This document shows, in pieces, positions 12,839-28,413 of a stretch of 64,000 nucleotides of DNA. Each line of letters begins with the position of its first letter. Position 1 is the stretch's first letter. The notes beneath the pieces are model-generated. The model was given only the letters and a program-made list of their open reading frames with translations. It was not told where the DNA came from and did no database searches. Where the stretch lies: contig JARFIW010001082.1 of NCBI GenBank assembly GCA_036346225.1, forward strand, positions 1,612,001-1,676,000. The letters run 5' to 3'. Position numbers and translations under genes: made by a program. Origin of the DNA: Platerodrilus igneus. Taxonomy: Eukaryota > Arthropoda > Insecta > Coleoptera > Lycidae.

Positions 12839-13294
12839 TTTTAGCCACAGTGAACTTGATTTTCATCCTACAGAATCATTGAAATGTGATTGTTCTGCAC
12901 CTTGGTCATCCAACCATGCAGGTCCCTCATTTTGGGATAGCACTGATCACTTGGATTATAACACTGAATTGTCTCAAGCACATTGGTATAGCTTATCTGA
13001 GAATGCCAGTAATCCCAGCACATCTGCTGACAATATTGATGATAGTGGATGGACAAAGACAGAAAGAAATTTGTTAACTAGAGGCATTGAAATTTTTGGA
13101 AGAAATAGTACTAGACTATCTGAATTTATAGGATCAAAAACATCTAATGAAATTAAAACATACTTAAGAACCTTTAATTGTGATACAAAACTGTTAACAC
13201 AATACATAAAAAAACCGATGTTGAAGAAATTTCAATCGAAAGTTTGGAAAACGGCAAACATGGGTCTGATAGTTCAGTTTTAAACGATGTTCAG
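12839..13294 (+). CDS. MYSM1: MYSM1 exon with SANT domain (frame break near 13,210)
   Basis: The acceptor is ATGCTTACAG at 12,838 and the donor is TTCAG|GTAAAG after 13,294. An alternative acceptor exists at 12,873. The reading opens [15 protein letters not shown] and reaches a SANT/Myb-like domain at about 13,050-13,180: [18 protein letters not shown], then LSEFIGSK and KTYLRTF, as in MYSM1. After a run of seven A at 13,208-13,214 this frame ends in a stop at 13,281, while the +1 frame continues as acidic sequence ([14 protein letters not shown]) straight to the donor in phase 0. One missing A would restore the frame. The SANT domain in this family binds chromatin and DNA. The exon starts mid-codon, so at least one exon lies upstream. 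Confidence 0.85.
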
Positions 13295-16200
13295 GTAAAG
13301 TGGCTTGAGAACTAAACTAAAGTTTTTAACTTGCTGGGTATTGCTCTCATATTAACTATTTTAGTGAAGTTGAAGTTTTGTCATTATTTTAATTATTGCG
13401 TATGACATTGTATGATACAATTAGTGTCACTAACTCCAGCACTATATTTCGGTCAATTCCGAGCACAAAAATTTTGAGTTTGCGACGTATTCATGTTTAG
13501 ATCGATGTATTTGATTCGACACACTTTGAGATTACAGATCATATGTTGTATCTATAGGGGCATGGTGAGTTTGAAAAATGCCACAGATCATGCATATAAA
13601 AATATAAAAGATAAACCAAAATTTTTAAAGGATTAGGTGTTGTGCTTGTAAGTGCTTTGTGGGATATGATGGTTTTTAGTAGCTGAGTTGATGTCGAGTT
13701 TTTGTCTTAATAGGACACATACACATTCAAACGCCTGCATGCACAGATGCACATGCTTACACTCACATGCATGTATGCTTACACATACACACACATGCAT
13801 TCTGTCTTTTAATGATATAGGTTTAGTTCTACTACTCCAGAGTAAACAGGAACTACCATAGGTCCAACTTTTTTTTAATAATTGCGTTTAAAATAACCTT
13901 GCAATTAATTATAATGATGATCTTGAAAATTACAAGCTAGTACTTTCATCTATAATAATAAAGTCTTGTCAAACAGTTGCTGTTTAAAACTTTATAATAG
14001 TATTTTATAAACTCATAATCGCTTACTTGTATCAAGAAAATCGTTGTTAGATCGAAGCTTAAAAATAAAAGTTGTAATGTCAACAATATATTTTATGCAA
14101 ATGTTTAATAATAATAATAAAAACTGACAAGAAATTTATCAATGTTTGAAGATAATTATATAAAAGTTATAAACTGTGCTGAAATTGTTATTGCGTATCA
14201 AAACTTTCTTTAGTGAGGAAAGTTATTTTATACCACAGAGTTTGTGATGCAAATCATAGAAACAAAGATTAATATTATTTTTAAAAAATAACTACAAGAT
14301 AATGGTTATATAAGATTTATAATATTATGACTCAATCAAAACAAAAAGGTTAAAAATATAAATAAATAGTATTCGTACAAAAGTCTGTAATAGATAATAC
14401 AAATCTTAAAGAATTTGATTTGGGGAAATGTTTGAATGGTGATCAAATTGTAACTCTTTATTTTAGTGCCAAAGTGAGAGTAAAATTTTAATAGACTGTA
14501 ATTAATTTTAAATCTATCAAAAATGCCCATGCAAAGCTGATGAATGCAATATCTATGTTACAAGTGGTCATTCGACAAAATCCATAACACAAGAATGTGC
14601 ATATGATACAGAACATGTTTACAGGAAATCCGGGAACATACACATTAAACTGCATATGAAAATAGCTTCACGCTGTCATGTAGGTTTTGAAGTACTTTTT
14701 ATCTTTAGATGCCATATTAGTGCAGTGAGCCTCAGATAAAATACACGAAAATACTTGATTGGTATGCTGGCTAGCAGCTTCTTGAAAATATCATTTGAAA
14801 TGAATTGGTTGTTGGTTTTTTTGACAAAAAAATTATTGTACTGTAGTAATTGCCAAGAAAAACTGTATCAAGCATGAATTTTTAATTATATGTTGGATGT
14901 AAATATTTATTGTAATGAAACAATTGATATTTCAAATCTATACCAAGCATTATAACTTAAGAAAACTGCTTTGGGAAAGAATTCAGCACCATAGTTTAAC
15001 TCTAGTAATTTGAACTAACGAAAACAAGAAACGGAGAAGATTTAAGCAGTTTTTAGATAACGGAGTAGATCATATCACATCACACAATGTGTTAAAATCT
15101 TCAACCAGTATTGTAAAAAAACTATTGCAATCAAGAATTTTCAAATGCTACTGAAAATAACAGAAAATCTTGGTGAGTTTTGAATAAAATTGCAAACATC
15201 CAGAATACATAAAGCAGAAATATACCCAGCTGTGGAAATTTAAAGTGTGGTGGTGTGTGTGCATGCGTTTGTGTTATAAAGATATATCAAATGAGTTAAA
15301 AAATACTAAATTGAAGTAGGTCCAAAGAGTTAACATATGCTATATCTCTACAACTGGCTATGTATCTACTATTCAGTTATCTAATATTATATTTTTTATG
15401 TAATTTAAGGGTTTTATAAATTACGCAATAACAACTTAAATTTGAATCAGGTAAATATAAAACGAAAACCAAGCATTGTTTTTGGATAAAAACAATTCAC
15501 ACAGTACTTACGTTTATTATCAGTGCTTCCTTTAAGTTAACCTTGATAATAGTGCTTTTTGAAATAACTTGAGGTAGAACTTGATATATTTTCTGGTCTT
15601 ACTGTAATATCTGTGAGAGAGATCTAAGGATTATTAAAAAGATAAGGGAAAGAAAAATATAAAGATATAAGCCTTCTTGCATCACTGGTTACAGCAGCTC
15701 ACTGCTTCAAGGCACCAGTTACGTGTTCACTGCCGGGAAAGTCAAATTGTTCTCTACTTATGGTAGAAAGTGAATTCTCATTAATTTATGCTGGTCATGC
15801 GATTATCAAAAGCTTATCACAACCTTCTTAACAGAAAGTTATATAAAAGTTCAAAAAGGTACTTAAATTAAATATCATATAGAATTAAAATATAAAATTA
15901 CATACAACAAATTATGAATTAAAAGTAACTTGATATGAATCAGAACAACATGTCTCAAGTTAAAGTCAGGCAAATCTATGACTAATATCAATTAGAACAT
16001 TATAATGAAAGGAACATATTAGTCATATTTTAATAAATTTATGTTAAGAATGGGTGTGTTCGTGATCCACTAAAGATATTGAAAATTATTTGAATTATAA
16101 GGAAAGAGGCAGCTTCTGATCCTAACAACTATAGACCAATATTTTTAACACTGGTCGTATTATAGATATTGGAATCTGCTGTGAATGCCAGATTATTACT

Positions 16201-19200
16201 ATACTTGATAAGTTTAAATTCGTATATAGGAGACAATATAGGTTTAGAGAATTGGTCCTTAATGGGAGATCCCCTCCCCTACTGTAGCTTTTGAAGTGGG
16301 CAGTTGCAAGTGTGGAGGTAATAAGATTAAATTCGTATATAGGAGACAATATAGGTTTAGATAGTTGGTTCCTAACGGGAGACCACTCGCCCCCCACCCC
16401 GTTGTCGCTTTTGAAGTGGGCGGTAGCAAGTACGGAGATATATGGGAGACATTGAGAGGGTCAAAATGATCAACTGTGATATATCTACTTTTTTAGGAAA
16501 ATAAAATATTAAAATACTTTGAAAATACTTGTTGTTATTAATAAATATTTTATCTAGCTATCTAAAAGCAAATTTTGACCAAAATATGGAAGATTATAAT
16601 GATGTGTTCACAGAGTAAGTGCACAGTATTACAAATAATCAAATGCATACAAATTGATACATTAACAAAATGATATGTATAAGGCAGGGATAGCTTTAGG
16701 AATGTGTTTTTTTGTATGCTTTGCCAATAACCTATATTCATGAGTGATACGTAATAGAAGTCATAGCCATTATTTTTATAATTATCTATAAATCTGTTAA
16801 ATGTTTATTTATTGAAACAGTGGCAAATTTTGTACATCAAAATGTCTAAATCTAAGAAGAAATGATATGGATTTACGCTTTCATACAAACCAATAATTGA
16901 CTATGTGTTTAATTTGCCATAAAGTTTTCACAACTGAAACCTTCTAGACTACAAGGGCATTTGATAGAAATGCATGCTGAGAAAAACGATACAGATTTTT
17001 AGTATTTTCAAGAACTGGAGAAGAAATATTTGAAACAACCAACTATTATATCAAACTTTTTTGTGTTGTCTTCTAGCAAGAAGATAATGGACTTTAGGCC
17101 AAATTTAATATATCATTGTTGATTGCCAAAGTGGGAAAACCACACACTCTTAGCAAGGAATTAATCTTACTGGTAGTCAAAGAAAACTGTTCATTACAAT
17201 ACATCATCAGATATCACCAGAAAAATTTCTCTGAGTAATAATTCAGTTCAAAGAAGAATATATGAAATGGGTAAAGACGATGAAATATCATATACAATTA
17301 CTTAAAATTTGCAATTTTTTCATTAAACTTAATATCTTTACCTATCAAATAATGAAGCACTATCCTTATCAATTTGTCAAGTTGTTATTTTGCTAAAAAA
17401 GTTTGGAAACCGGACACAAAAGGAGAATTGATGTTTAATACTATAAGCAAGTGTTTCGTAGCACGTTAGAAACAAGCAATAGCATATGTAAATGGTGTCC
17501 GCGATAGAAATTTCAACTTTATAATGAAATATGAAATATCCTGTAAGCGTGTATGGAATTTGCTTTACTTCAAAATAAACTACAAAAATGCGGATTTATT
17601 TCTTAAAAATAATTGAAGTCAAATGTTTACCGTGGAGACGTATACACTCATGCAAATGAAATACCATATTCTTAAACACCTTCTGACACATTACTTGCAA
17701 AATTTGTGAAATTTCGTTACGAATATTTCGTTTCAGGTGCAATAAATTTCGCGGTTGGTCGATATACACTCTTGACTTAAGGAACCCCCGTAAAAAGAAT
17801 TCTGCTGGTGTCAGGTGCCCGGTGGCCTGGGGGTGCAGGGGATGTCACCATATCGACTTATGACTTTTCCTGGGAAAATGTGCCTCAAAATGTTCACTGA
17901 TATTCGGGAAGTGTGTGGTGCTGCACCATCTTGCTGAAACCACATGGATTCGTTTAGCCATTCAATGTTTTTCAACTGGGGTTCCAAAAAGTCTTCAACA
18001 TATCCGAATAAATTTGAGAATTCACTGTTGCTATTTGGTAATTTGCATTTTAGAAAAAATAAGGATCGATTCCTTTTGCACTTATTCCACACCAAACAGT
18101 AACTTTTTCTGAGTGTAGTGGCTTTTCATGCAACTGTACTGGATTCGCCCAAGCCCAATAAGTACAGTTCTGCTTATTTACCGATCCATCCAGTAAAATA
18201 TGTGCCTCATCAGAAAAGATTATGTTTTTATAACCTTGTGGGCAGGAAAATCGATCAAGCATGGCCCTACTGAACGCCAGCCTCAATCTATAGTCACTTG
18301 GCTTAATTTTTTGAGTGATCTGAATTTTGTATGGATGAAACGCTATTTTTTTTTATTCTTTGATGTACAGATGTTTTCTTTAACTGTAATGATGCGGACC
18401 ATTTTCGTATCGAGTGCCGGGTATTTGCGATCACATCAAGCTGAACTGTTTCAATGTTTTCATCATTTCTTACTGTTCGTGATGCTCCTGGTCCACTCCC
18501 ACTTCAGGGCCTTGTTCACGAAAACTTCGCATCCAATTACCAATAAGATGCGTACTCGGACACTTACGTATACGCCGAATATTAAAATATCTTGCAAACA
18601 CTTTAAATATGCCTCAATAGCAAACGCACAGTGCTCTGCTGACCAGCGATCCATGGCTACTGAAATCCGCACGACTCTCGTGTCGATTGAATACCCTTCC
18701 TAACCCATTTGACGCCGCAGACATCAGTTATTCACATTTAAAGTTGAAAATTCTTTTACAGACACCCTTTACTTGCTATACATTGTATTATTCATTGTCA
18801 GCATTTGATTGCAAAAAATTTAAATGAACACTTGAATGGGTCGCTCCATTACATTATTAGAGCTACAAAAAGATTAGATGCAATCCATTGCATGCCAGTT
18901 ATTTGACCAACTTTGTAGTGAAAATTATGGCGATTACAATCCCTTGCTGTTGCACACAAAAGTTAGTTAGCTCCCAAAAAGTATTTATCTGAAAACTTCT
19001 GCTCAAACGAAATCGAGGCATAGATGAATATAGCCACTTTTCCACAGCAGTCTGTAACACAATAAGATTTACTTGCTTATTGCCAACACTTGAACATCTT
19101 TATGCTGATTGTACGAAGTGATTCCAGTATATTTTAAACACGGATATACTGCTTTTGGTTTTAGATCATTTTGCAAATGCAGATAGCAAAATCATCAAAT

Positions 19201-22200
19201 TTAGAAGAGGAACTTCGTAAAACTACAACTAACTAAGAAACAAAAGTATAGTTCAGAAATGGCTACCAAGAGATTCTGGCTTCAAAAATCAATACCATCT
19301 CTCTACCCTGGATTGTAGGCAAGAGTACAGAAATTTCTAATTTCATGTTCTTCATCTTATTTGACTGAATGTCGGTTCAATGCAGTAGCCAATTTGCTGT
19401 ATAGAGAAAAATTCATCACGGAACATGACAATTTGCATCTGTTGTTACAGGAATTGGAACCTGACCTAATCAAATTGTTAAAACTCCGCCAGTCTCCATT
19501 ATCCTCATTAACTATTTTTCTGATTTTGTTTATTTTTCAGTTTTTAATATATATTTTTCACTACACCCGATGGCCATTTTAATTAATTTCTTGTGTATGA
19601 TTTTTAATAGATAAATAGTCAGTAAAATAGGTATAGATAATATGCAACAATATTTGAATGTATGGTAATTAACTATTATGGAAAAGGGGGCAGTGGTCCA
19701 GGAATGGTTAGGAACCTATATGTTACCAGTAAGACGAGTGAGCCAGGAAGAAAAGAATTTAATTAGTAACAGAATGCTCGCATGACTTACGATAACAAAG
19801 AAGGTACAGAAGAAAATGAATGTCACGCTAAAATAAATGATTAGTATATTGCTGAGAAAATGCCATCTTAGTCTATAAGGGCTAAATCCCAACCCAAAGT
19901 AGTTTATTATGAAAGTTCAAATGTTTACTAAAGGCGTTTGGTGTCTGAAAATGTGTTTTATATAACTGAAGTTGAGGAACGTTTTATGCACATCTTTTCG
20001 TTCATTTAACATTAAAAGTTATTAATAAGTATGAAGAAGCAAAACTTTTACTAAAAGTGCGCATTATTTTGTAGAAATACATGAACATGCATATTCTTTA
20101 TTCATATAGCATCAAAAGTTATTAATGGAATAAACACATTTATTTAAGCTGCAGATTGCATTAATGTAGAAAAAGCCATGCAAATGTTAAATTGGGAACC
20201 TCGAATTCTTATTATAAATGTACTACTTTCAATTGGTCACATAGGTTAACAATTTTTCGTGGTATAAACCAACACTTGCAAATGATAAAAGCATTATCAA
20301 AACAAATTTGGTTTTTACATTCGATCATACAAACAGTAGCCATACGAAATGTGTTGTAGTGTCAAAGTGAGGTTTCTGTGTTAATGCCAAGTAAGCATTG
20401 ATGTTAGAACCTTAGAGTGTGGGTTAAAATGTGAACAAAAACTTTAAAATTTCTATTAATGAAACATCATCCTTCAATTGCCTTTACATAAAAGGAAAGC
20501 AAGCATTAACTATAATGATTTTGTAACTTTCTGGTTATGTTTATATTATTTATCATAAAATAAACCATGCCAACCAACCAACACTCGAAATATAGTGAAC
20601 TAGTAAAACGAACATATTATAAAAATATTTTCTGAAGGATAATCACTGAGAACCCATTATAGAATAGCGACAACTTTAAGTATATTTTTAGCTTTCAAAT
20701 ATTACAGCCACTTTATCTAATGACTATTAAACTATGCCATTTAAATATATTAAATATTGAACACCAAATAATTATAGACGGCACGGCATGTATAATTGAG
20801 CAATTTTCAAAATGTGAAAGCAAACATTTATTAGCAAATAAGGTATGGAATTTAAAATGCAGAAAATATTCAAGCTACGAAATGGAACTTAATATATGAT
20901 TTAGATATAAAGGTATTACAACTATGGCAAGGGTGGATTTAATAACATAGAAAAGCGATAAATAGTTTATATACTTAGGACATCTACTAGGTTAAAAAGC
21001 TTTTGGCGTTAGTCCTTGGGATTTTATTGTTCATATAGGAAAAAATGTTATTCAAGGAGTAACATTAAATTGGTTCAAAAATTAAATTTACTTTGTTATG
21101 AATGCTTCAAAAATTCTTTGTTATGCTGTGCCGCTTTAGTTCTGTGAAAGTAAATATTACAACTGAACCTTTTCCTAATTTTTTATTTATTTGTTCATAA
21201 GTGGCAGAATTAACTTTATAAGCTGATGATGCAATTACATATTTTGGAACTGAAAGTATCAAACTTGATGCTGAACAATCTTGCACTGTGATAAATTACC
21301 AAAAGCCAAACTAAACATTTAACAAATTTCAAAATCTCCAGTTTATGAAAATCTAGATTTAAATTATAAAAACACGATCTTAAAGTTGGTCAAATGTGTT
21401 AAATATTTAAGATTGCATAATACGAAATGCGAAGTTCACATTCATAAATATATGAAAATTGCACTAGCAATAGATATATTGAGATAGATAGTTTCCCTAG
21501 TATATCAAGTTACATTTTTGAATGTACTCAGTAACACTTGAACTACTTTGGAAAAATGCTTATTTATAATAATAAGAAGATTCTACCTCTAAGGGCTTTT
21601 CAAAAGATGGCCTTAAAAACAATTTTCATTTTCCACACATATCCAACCAGCAGTTTATTTGTTTCCAACAAAATTATCAAAATTAAATTTTTCTTATTCA
21701 TAACCACCCACGTGCAATTTGTGTATGACAAAGCAGAAGTCGATTACTTTTCAGGGCGAACTATATAAAATGGAATACCACACAACATAAAGAATGCTGA
21801 TACAAAAAATTTCCAGATACACTACCTTACCATATGAGCTCAATACATACATGTGCTAGGCTGGTCAAAGTTGTGCTTGATTCATTAGAGACAGATCGAT
21901 CTTAGCAACTAAGTTCTCAGCCTGCTTTCATGTGGATTCCAAACATCGCACAGTCTTATAGAATGTCATTCAAAGGATCCATCAACAGTCACATGTTCTA
22001 AGGATGTTATCTCCCATTAGACTCTTCTTCACCCACATATTCAACATTTCCATATTTCCAGTCCTCTGAGCACGATCTTCTCTACGACAGAATGAATTTA
22101 GCATATGCCTGTTTGGCGATCCTTGACGACAACTAATAATCAAATGTTTCGTTAAGTGCATAAACATTATTGTCGTACATGGGAGCTAGCTAGCATTTGG

Positions 22201-25200
22201 GACACCACAAACTTTATATTATTGAACTTTAAGTTGTTAACTAAAGTGCTAAATAATGTGTTATTAATAAATAAACATTTATTACGTATCAATTAGACAG
22301 GTATAAAGGTAATATAATTCCTAGCGAGGTTATACATGGGACTTAGTAGTATTATACACATTTTTAATACAAAAAAATAATTAGCACAATGATATATTTA
22401 CCTTTATACATGTAGATAGTTACGTGTTAAGGTAAAGCCAATTATCGAATTCTTGTATTGCGGAAACACCACGCAAATCTCGACATTTTGGTCTGCTGAC
22501 ATGTATGTTCAGGTCCTATGCATATAGTGTCATCTATTCAGCACATAACAGCGGAGTTTGTTGTTAACCCACAACATTTAAAACGGGGACCACGGACATT
22601 TTAGGTTAGAAGAAAGGTAGAGGGATTCAGCAGTTTCATTCTTCTAAGCAAGACTCTTTCTAACATTCAAACGCTCAACAGACTACTTCGGTAGAGCAAG
22701 TACCTTGGTTAGAGAGTCGCGAGCTAGACAAAGCAGCCAAATATGTTTGGATAATCCCCTACCAGAAATCTTCCTTGCTGTTAACAGTCATAAATAGGTC
22801 TGGTGCTTGTTTGTTTTAGTTTTAAAATAATTTTGGTTTTAATGAATTTTCAGGTTTATTTTAAGCAAGTCACTCTCCTAAAATCTCAAGATTTGGCCCC
22901 AGGTAATTCATTCTAGGGCTTTTCCCTAGCAACCTTGCAATATTTGGTGGCGTCCAAGGTATTTCTCGATCAAGACCACATTTCGTACCCGATAGCATTC
23001 TGGAACCCTTGTCAAATACACCATCCATCCCACTGAGTTAATCGCAACCAACATTTTTTCTTAGTTACAGTTGAAATTTTCAGTATTTTATTGAAACGGA
23101 ATTTTCTGTGAATTTCCAGCCAGATATTCTTAGGGCCAAAACTATGTAACAAAGTATATCTTTTATTTAATAGTTCTCACTTCTATTAATTGCCTATCAC
23201 TACCATTAATTTTTTGTGGCTTCCATTATTGTTGTTAATTTTGATAGTTAAACTATAAAATGTAGTTTTGTAGAATTTAGATGTGTTGTTTTAACAAAAA
23301 CCGATGATTTGGCTACAGTAATAGTCGTTTGAAATTTTTTGGAAAACTATCCCACAAAATGCAGTTTATTGCTTGAATATTTTAGTATGTACATCAAAAG
23401 AAAGTTCAGAAAGTATTATTTTCATATAGTATATTATTATGAAAAATATTTTTGAGATTTCTTTCCTATGAATTTGAAATTAATTGCTTTGTATCTTGCA
23501 GATTCCTTCTAGTATTGAAGAAGTGATAGCTGTTGTAACTACTGCAGTGCCCACAATTCCAAGAACTTCATTTAAACATAATAAATATAATTCAAAAGCA
23601 TATAAAGGGGCCACAAAAGGTAACTGGAACCATTCTGGCAGTAATTTTCTTTTAAAAACGAAAATTGCAAATTTATTGAAACTCAGAAATAATCGAAACC
23701 TAAAACGAAGAGGTGGTGGGAGAAAGCGAATTTTTAACACTAAACCAAGCAACATTGCAACTAAGCAAAACAATTCTGGTAAAAAAAGAGAGTGCAAGAA
23801 AAGGATAAATGGTGTAAGTGGTGAAGTTCAAACTGCAAGTATCATAAATGTTGGTCCTAGCTTAAACGGAGAAGAAGTAGTAAGTAACATTACTTTTATT
23901 ATTTTAATTATTAAGTGTGTTTAAAGAGTTCATGTATAAAACCTTTTATAAGGTTTCATAATTTCTTTATAGTTGTTTAACTTTTGTCTAAAAGTACCAA
24001 AGTTACGTTATGGCTTCCATATATTTAAAATGCAATGACATTGAAGCAACAAGTTTTTTTACCCGTAGATTTAGAATTTAACTGTACTCTTACCACACCA
24101 AGCACGATACTTATCTTGAAGTTGCATACCAACTCTCGTTCAAATGAGGGTACATTTTTGTACCTAACATTTTTCAAGCATTCCATGTCGAAACTCAAAC
24201 CTAGAATCTCAGGATTAGTAGCTACATGCTAATTGACTAATCCATGGAGTGGCTCATATACTATGATAGCTACAGATGTTTTTTATAGTAAATCATGTTT
24301 CCTGATAACTACTTCAGAAGCCATGCATTTAACCTTAAAGGAAGACACGAATTAGATGTTTTCTATGATGAATGGACTAAAATTTCAGTCCTAAAGAATA
24401 AGTTATGGATTTAAAGAATGAAATAATGTCCTGAATGACTTTACTCAGCAATCTGTCAGCCAAGAAAGAAGTTATACAACCTTGTGTGTGAACAAATATT
24501 ATAATCTACACAGTAGCTGAAGTTGTAAGTGATTGAATTGTGCATGATAGTTTTGGTAGGAAATTTATTATACGTGTGTAATTCAACATAAATATGTTTG
24601 ATCAGTATAGTAGTTATTTCGTTTCCATGACAACGGAATTCATTTGTGCACATTGTTTATATAAGTAGCACAAGTGTTGTGACTGATTGAAAAATGGGAT
24701 CTACGATAGAAAATCCATCCAAAGAAAATCTGCATGCCCATTATTTATTGGTCACTAAAGGGTGTCAAGCAATGGAAATTTATAAGAGATTGAAAGCTAT
24801 GTATGGTGAGTATATGTACTCTCGTACGGCAGTGGTTGAATGAATGATTTGGCCCATCTCTGACTTGCACTTATTGCACAGCATCAAATGAAAACGTGAG
24901 ACTGCTGGAAACTGCACACAGAAATAGATGCATCAGAGTTAGAGAACTATCTCAAATGTTGAACATCGGTGTGATAACCATTCATTCCATCATTCATAGT
25001 CTTGACTATCGCAAAGCGAATTCTACGATTGCTTACTGATAAGCAGAAGAATATGCATTCGGCCTTATCAATACATTTGATGTGCTATCAACAACAAGGT
25101 AAATTGTTGCCCGTAATGAGTCTTGGTGTTGTCACTACGAATCTGAATCCAAAAGTCACAGTATGCAGTGCACAATCTTCAAAGGCAGAAGGTAATGTTG

Positions 25201-28200
25201 GCCGTATTTTTTTATTACAGATCTGCTGTTCTTAGAATTTAAAAAATTGAATGTCAACATTAACGCCGAGGCCTGTGAGTCATCTTAAAAGGCTTATGTG
25301 TGAACATCAAGAATAAACGTTTCCAGATGCTTGCAAATGGTGTCATTCTTCTGCGTGATAATGTTTGATCTCATGTAGCACTGTAATCAAAATTCCCTCA
25401 TGTATATAAGATAGCAAATTGGACCTCCATATAACATAAATGCCTACCTTACCTGATATCACAAGGTCGAAAATTTCCTGTAAAAAGAGAGAAGCCCAAG
25501 GTAAAGTTGGATGGAAAATGGCTTGAAGAAAAGGAAAACTAATTAAAGATAAACGGCTAGTAGAGTGTTAGCTCTGGGTGGATCATGAGCTTGGGTCATG
25601 GGTTGACAAACGACCGAAAATACAGACAAAGAGCACCACAGTATTTTTCAATACAACTACATATAAAAACACGTGTAATTGTATTAGGGGAATGCGGAAA
25701 CCTGAAGTCTATACCGCTTATACAGTCACAAAACCTAAATATTGGCTTTGCAAAATACTTACCAAAATATCATTTATCAGATGGATTACAGATATCTCGG
25801 CCTATTCTGTGAACAAACAAATGCACAACAAAGTCACCGTTGGTGTCCTTAAAAATATTCACCAATAAATAACAAATTTGCTTTTAAGCTCCAAAAATAA
25901 TATATACCCAATATACTTGTTGACATTATACAGAATTAATGATTTGCTTAATAAGAATCAAGAAATTTCTTCCTTAAATTTTTAATAATAAAAGAATCAC
26001 GCAAAAAAATGAGATTCTATTCACTTAAATTTGTTTATCTTGTTTCAATGGAAATATTTACAATCATGATAAAAATTTACTTGAAAGGAAACTTTTATTG
26101 TTCTTTCTTCAATAACATAAACTTCATTAGACTTTCAGTATCTCAACATGTCCTAACTCTAAGATATTCGTTATCTTAATAATTTTACACTACGAAATTA
26201 AAAATAGTCTTGAGTAGTACTAGGATAGACTTTACAATTGGGAATCAAAAATATTACTTTTAAGTGTTACTAGGTTGTACCATTCAGACAAAGAGTATAC
26301 TTTAACATTATATCTTTCAAGAATTTATCATTTCTTAAGGTTAAAGTACATGACCTCAATAATAACCAAAAATACTTTTTATGTAATTTAAAATTACTAT
26401 GCAGTAATAGTACCTAAAAACTTTAGATATTTTGACATGTGGTTTCAATAACACTTTTTAGTGAAGCTAAAAATTGTTTCCTTATAGAATAAATATTCAA
26501 GGCTACAATACTGCCATCATTAAATTTTTTTGCAGAGTTATTAAAACAAAAATGGGGCGTTTATACAAAACCCATTTCAAGATAACAACATTAAAATAAA
26601 ATATCAACTTTTTATCTAACTTGAGATTTCTAAGCAAATCCAATATACTTTAAGGTTAAAATCACTCACATGCACGAAGTACAGTTGTTGAACAAAAAAA
26701 CTTGAATTTTCTTACCAGAACAAGGCAATACCATATGTCGATCAGTCTACACACATCTGCAATGCACACAAAAAAGATCGTATTATAACGTTGAACTTAC
26801 GTTGGAGCCCACAAAAACCTTTTTAATAAAATATTATCAAATTCAATAAAATCTTCACTTGAGTGAAGAATTTTCGTTATTCCAAAATTTATCGAAAGTT
26901 TTTACCTCTCTAGTATTGCATGCATTAATGATAATCACTAAAATTTCATCGTATGTGCAGGAATCAAACTGACTTCACAAATAGTGGAATACAAATCAAT
27001 CTACACTAAAAGCTATCAGGAACCAGACCATAACACGATAATTTTAATCGTTTAAAACCTTGCTTTTGAACATGGCGCCAAGTATATTCGCTTAGAGCCA
27101 TCTTGACTCTCCTTAAAACCAGTCGAGTTGCCTTTTCATTCAACATTAAGAGAGTTCATTATTTCTTGTGTAGATAACAATTAACGCACAAATAAAATCG
27201 AAACATCTTGCCAAAGGTTATGGGGGACAAAGGCGTTATATGTTCAGGTGCATACAGTTTTGTTCATCCACAGCAGTGGCAATACCTCCAAGCATATGGG
27301 CGAATTTGCGCGAATTTCCCAAGGGCTGAACCATACTACCACGTAGCCATACTACGGTACTCCAACGTAACAATATTACAGCACTACTATATGACAACAA
27401 TATGGTACTACGACAACAATTACAACCCTTACAGCAATTACAGCATCCCTAAAATACGTGAACCACTTAGTTTTAATTCAGACCAGTTAATAACCTACCG
27501 TTTGAATAACATCAACAATAATTGCAGAAAGCAACGACTTGCTTCGTAAATAAATATGTGATCTTGTGCTTGTAAAACTCCTCAAGAAGAAAATCAGCAA
27601 ATAAAACACTCACTAACTATTTGTTTTTAAACTATACAACCACAAAATCCCAAACGAAATAGGATGAACTTAACAATTTGTTTTAAGTGGAACATAAGTC
27701 AAGCATCAAGAGCCATTACAACGAAACAAATTATTCAAAATCTTGCTAATGAATGCATGAGTCCGATCGGTTTTCATTTTACTTATCACACAGAACGACA
27801 GAACTTGATTTCTAGTACGGAAACCTTGTAATTGAAATAGCATAAATGATACGGGAAATTAAACTGTAAGAGTAGATCTAGAATACACTATTGCAAACAG
27901 ATAGTAAAAGACGTAGGCCTTGGGAATTTTAGAGAAATGTGTAGGCTGAGTCGGAATAAGAAGCGTTGGAGATACACATCTAACCAGTTCTAGGACACAA
28001 AACCTGATGATGATCATCATGATGTGCACCTCTACATAAATATCAAAGTATACAACTGAGTGTAATCAATTAGTTATTAAAAATACACTGCTTTTCTTTG
28101 TCTATCATCCGTTCAAATAGAAGCAATTAATTGCTTTGATGTGGTTACACTAGTAGGTAGCTATTTAATGAGTAAACTTTCTTAGTGTTTCAAAGTATTC

Positions 28201-28366
28201 AGGAATTTAAAATTAAGCAAAAAGCTAATTATTGCAACTTTCCCCAAGGCCTGCTCAGCAGCATTTATTAAAAAATTGCAACAATAATGGCTAATTTCAT
28301 TACCCTATTTTTTTATTTTGCAACTACTGGTTAAACTAATCACAATTAGTTTATGTAATGGTATTT

Positions 28367-28413
<47 letters not shown>

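Noticed and set aside
23480..23797. 105-codon minus-strand frame
   Set aside because: It is a shadow of the MYSM1 linker exon on the opposite strand.
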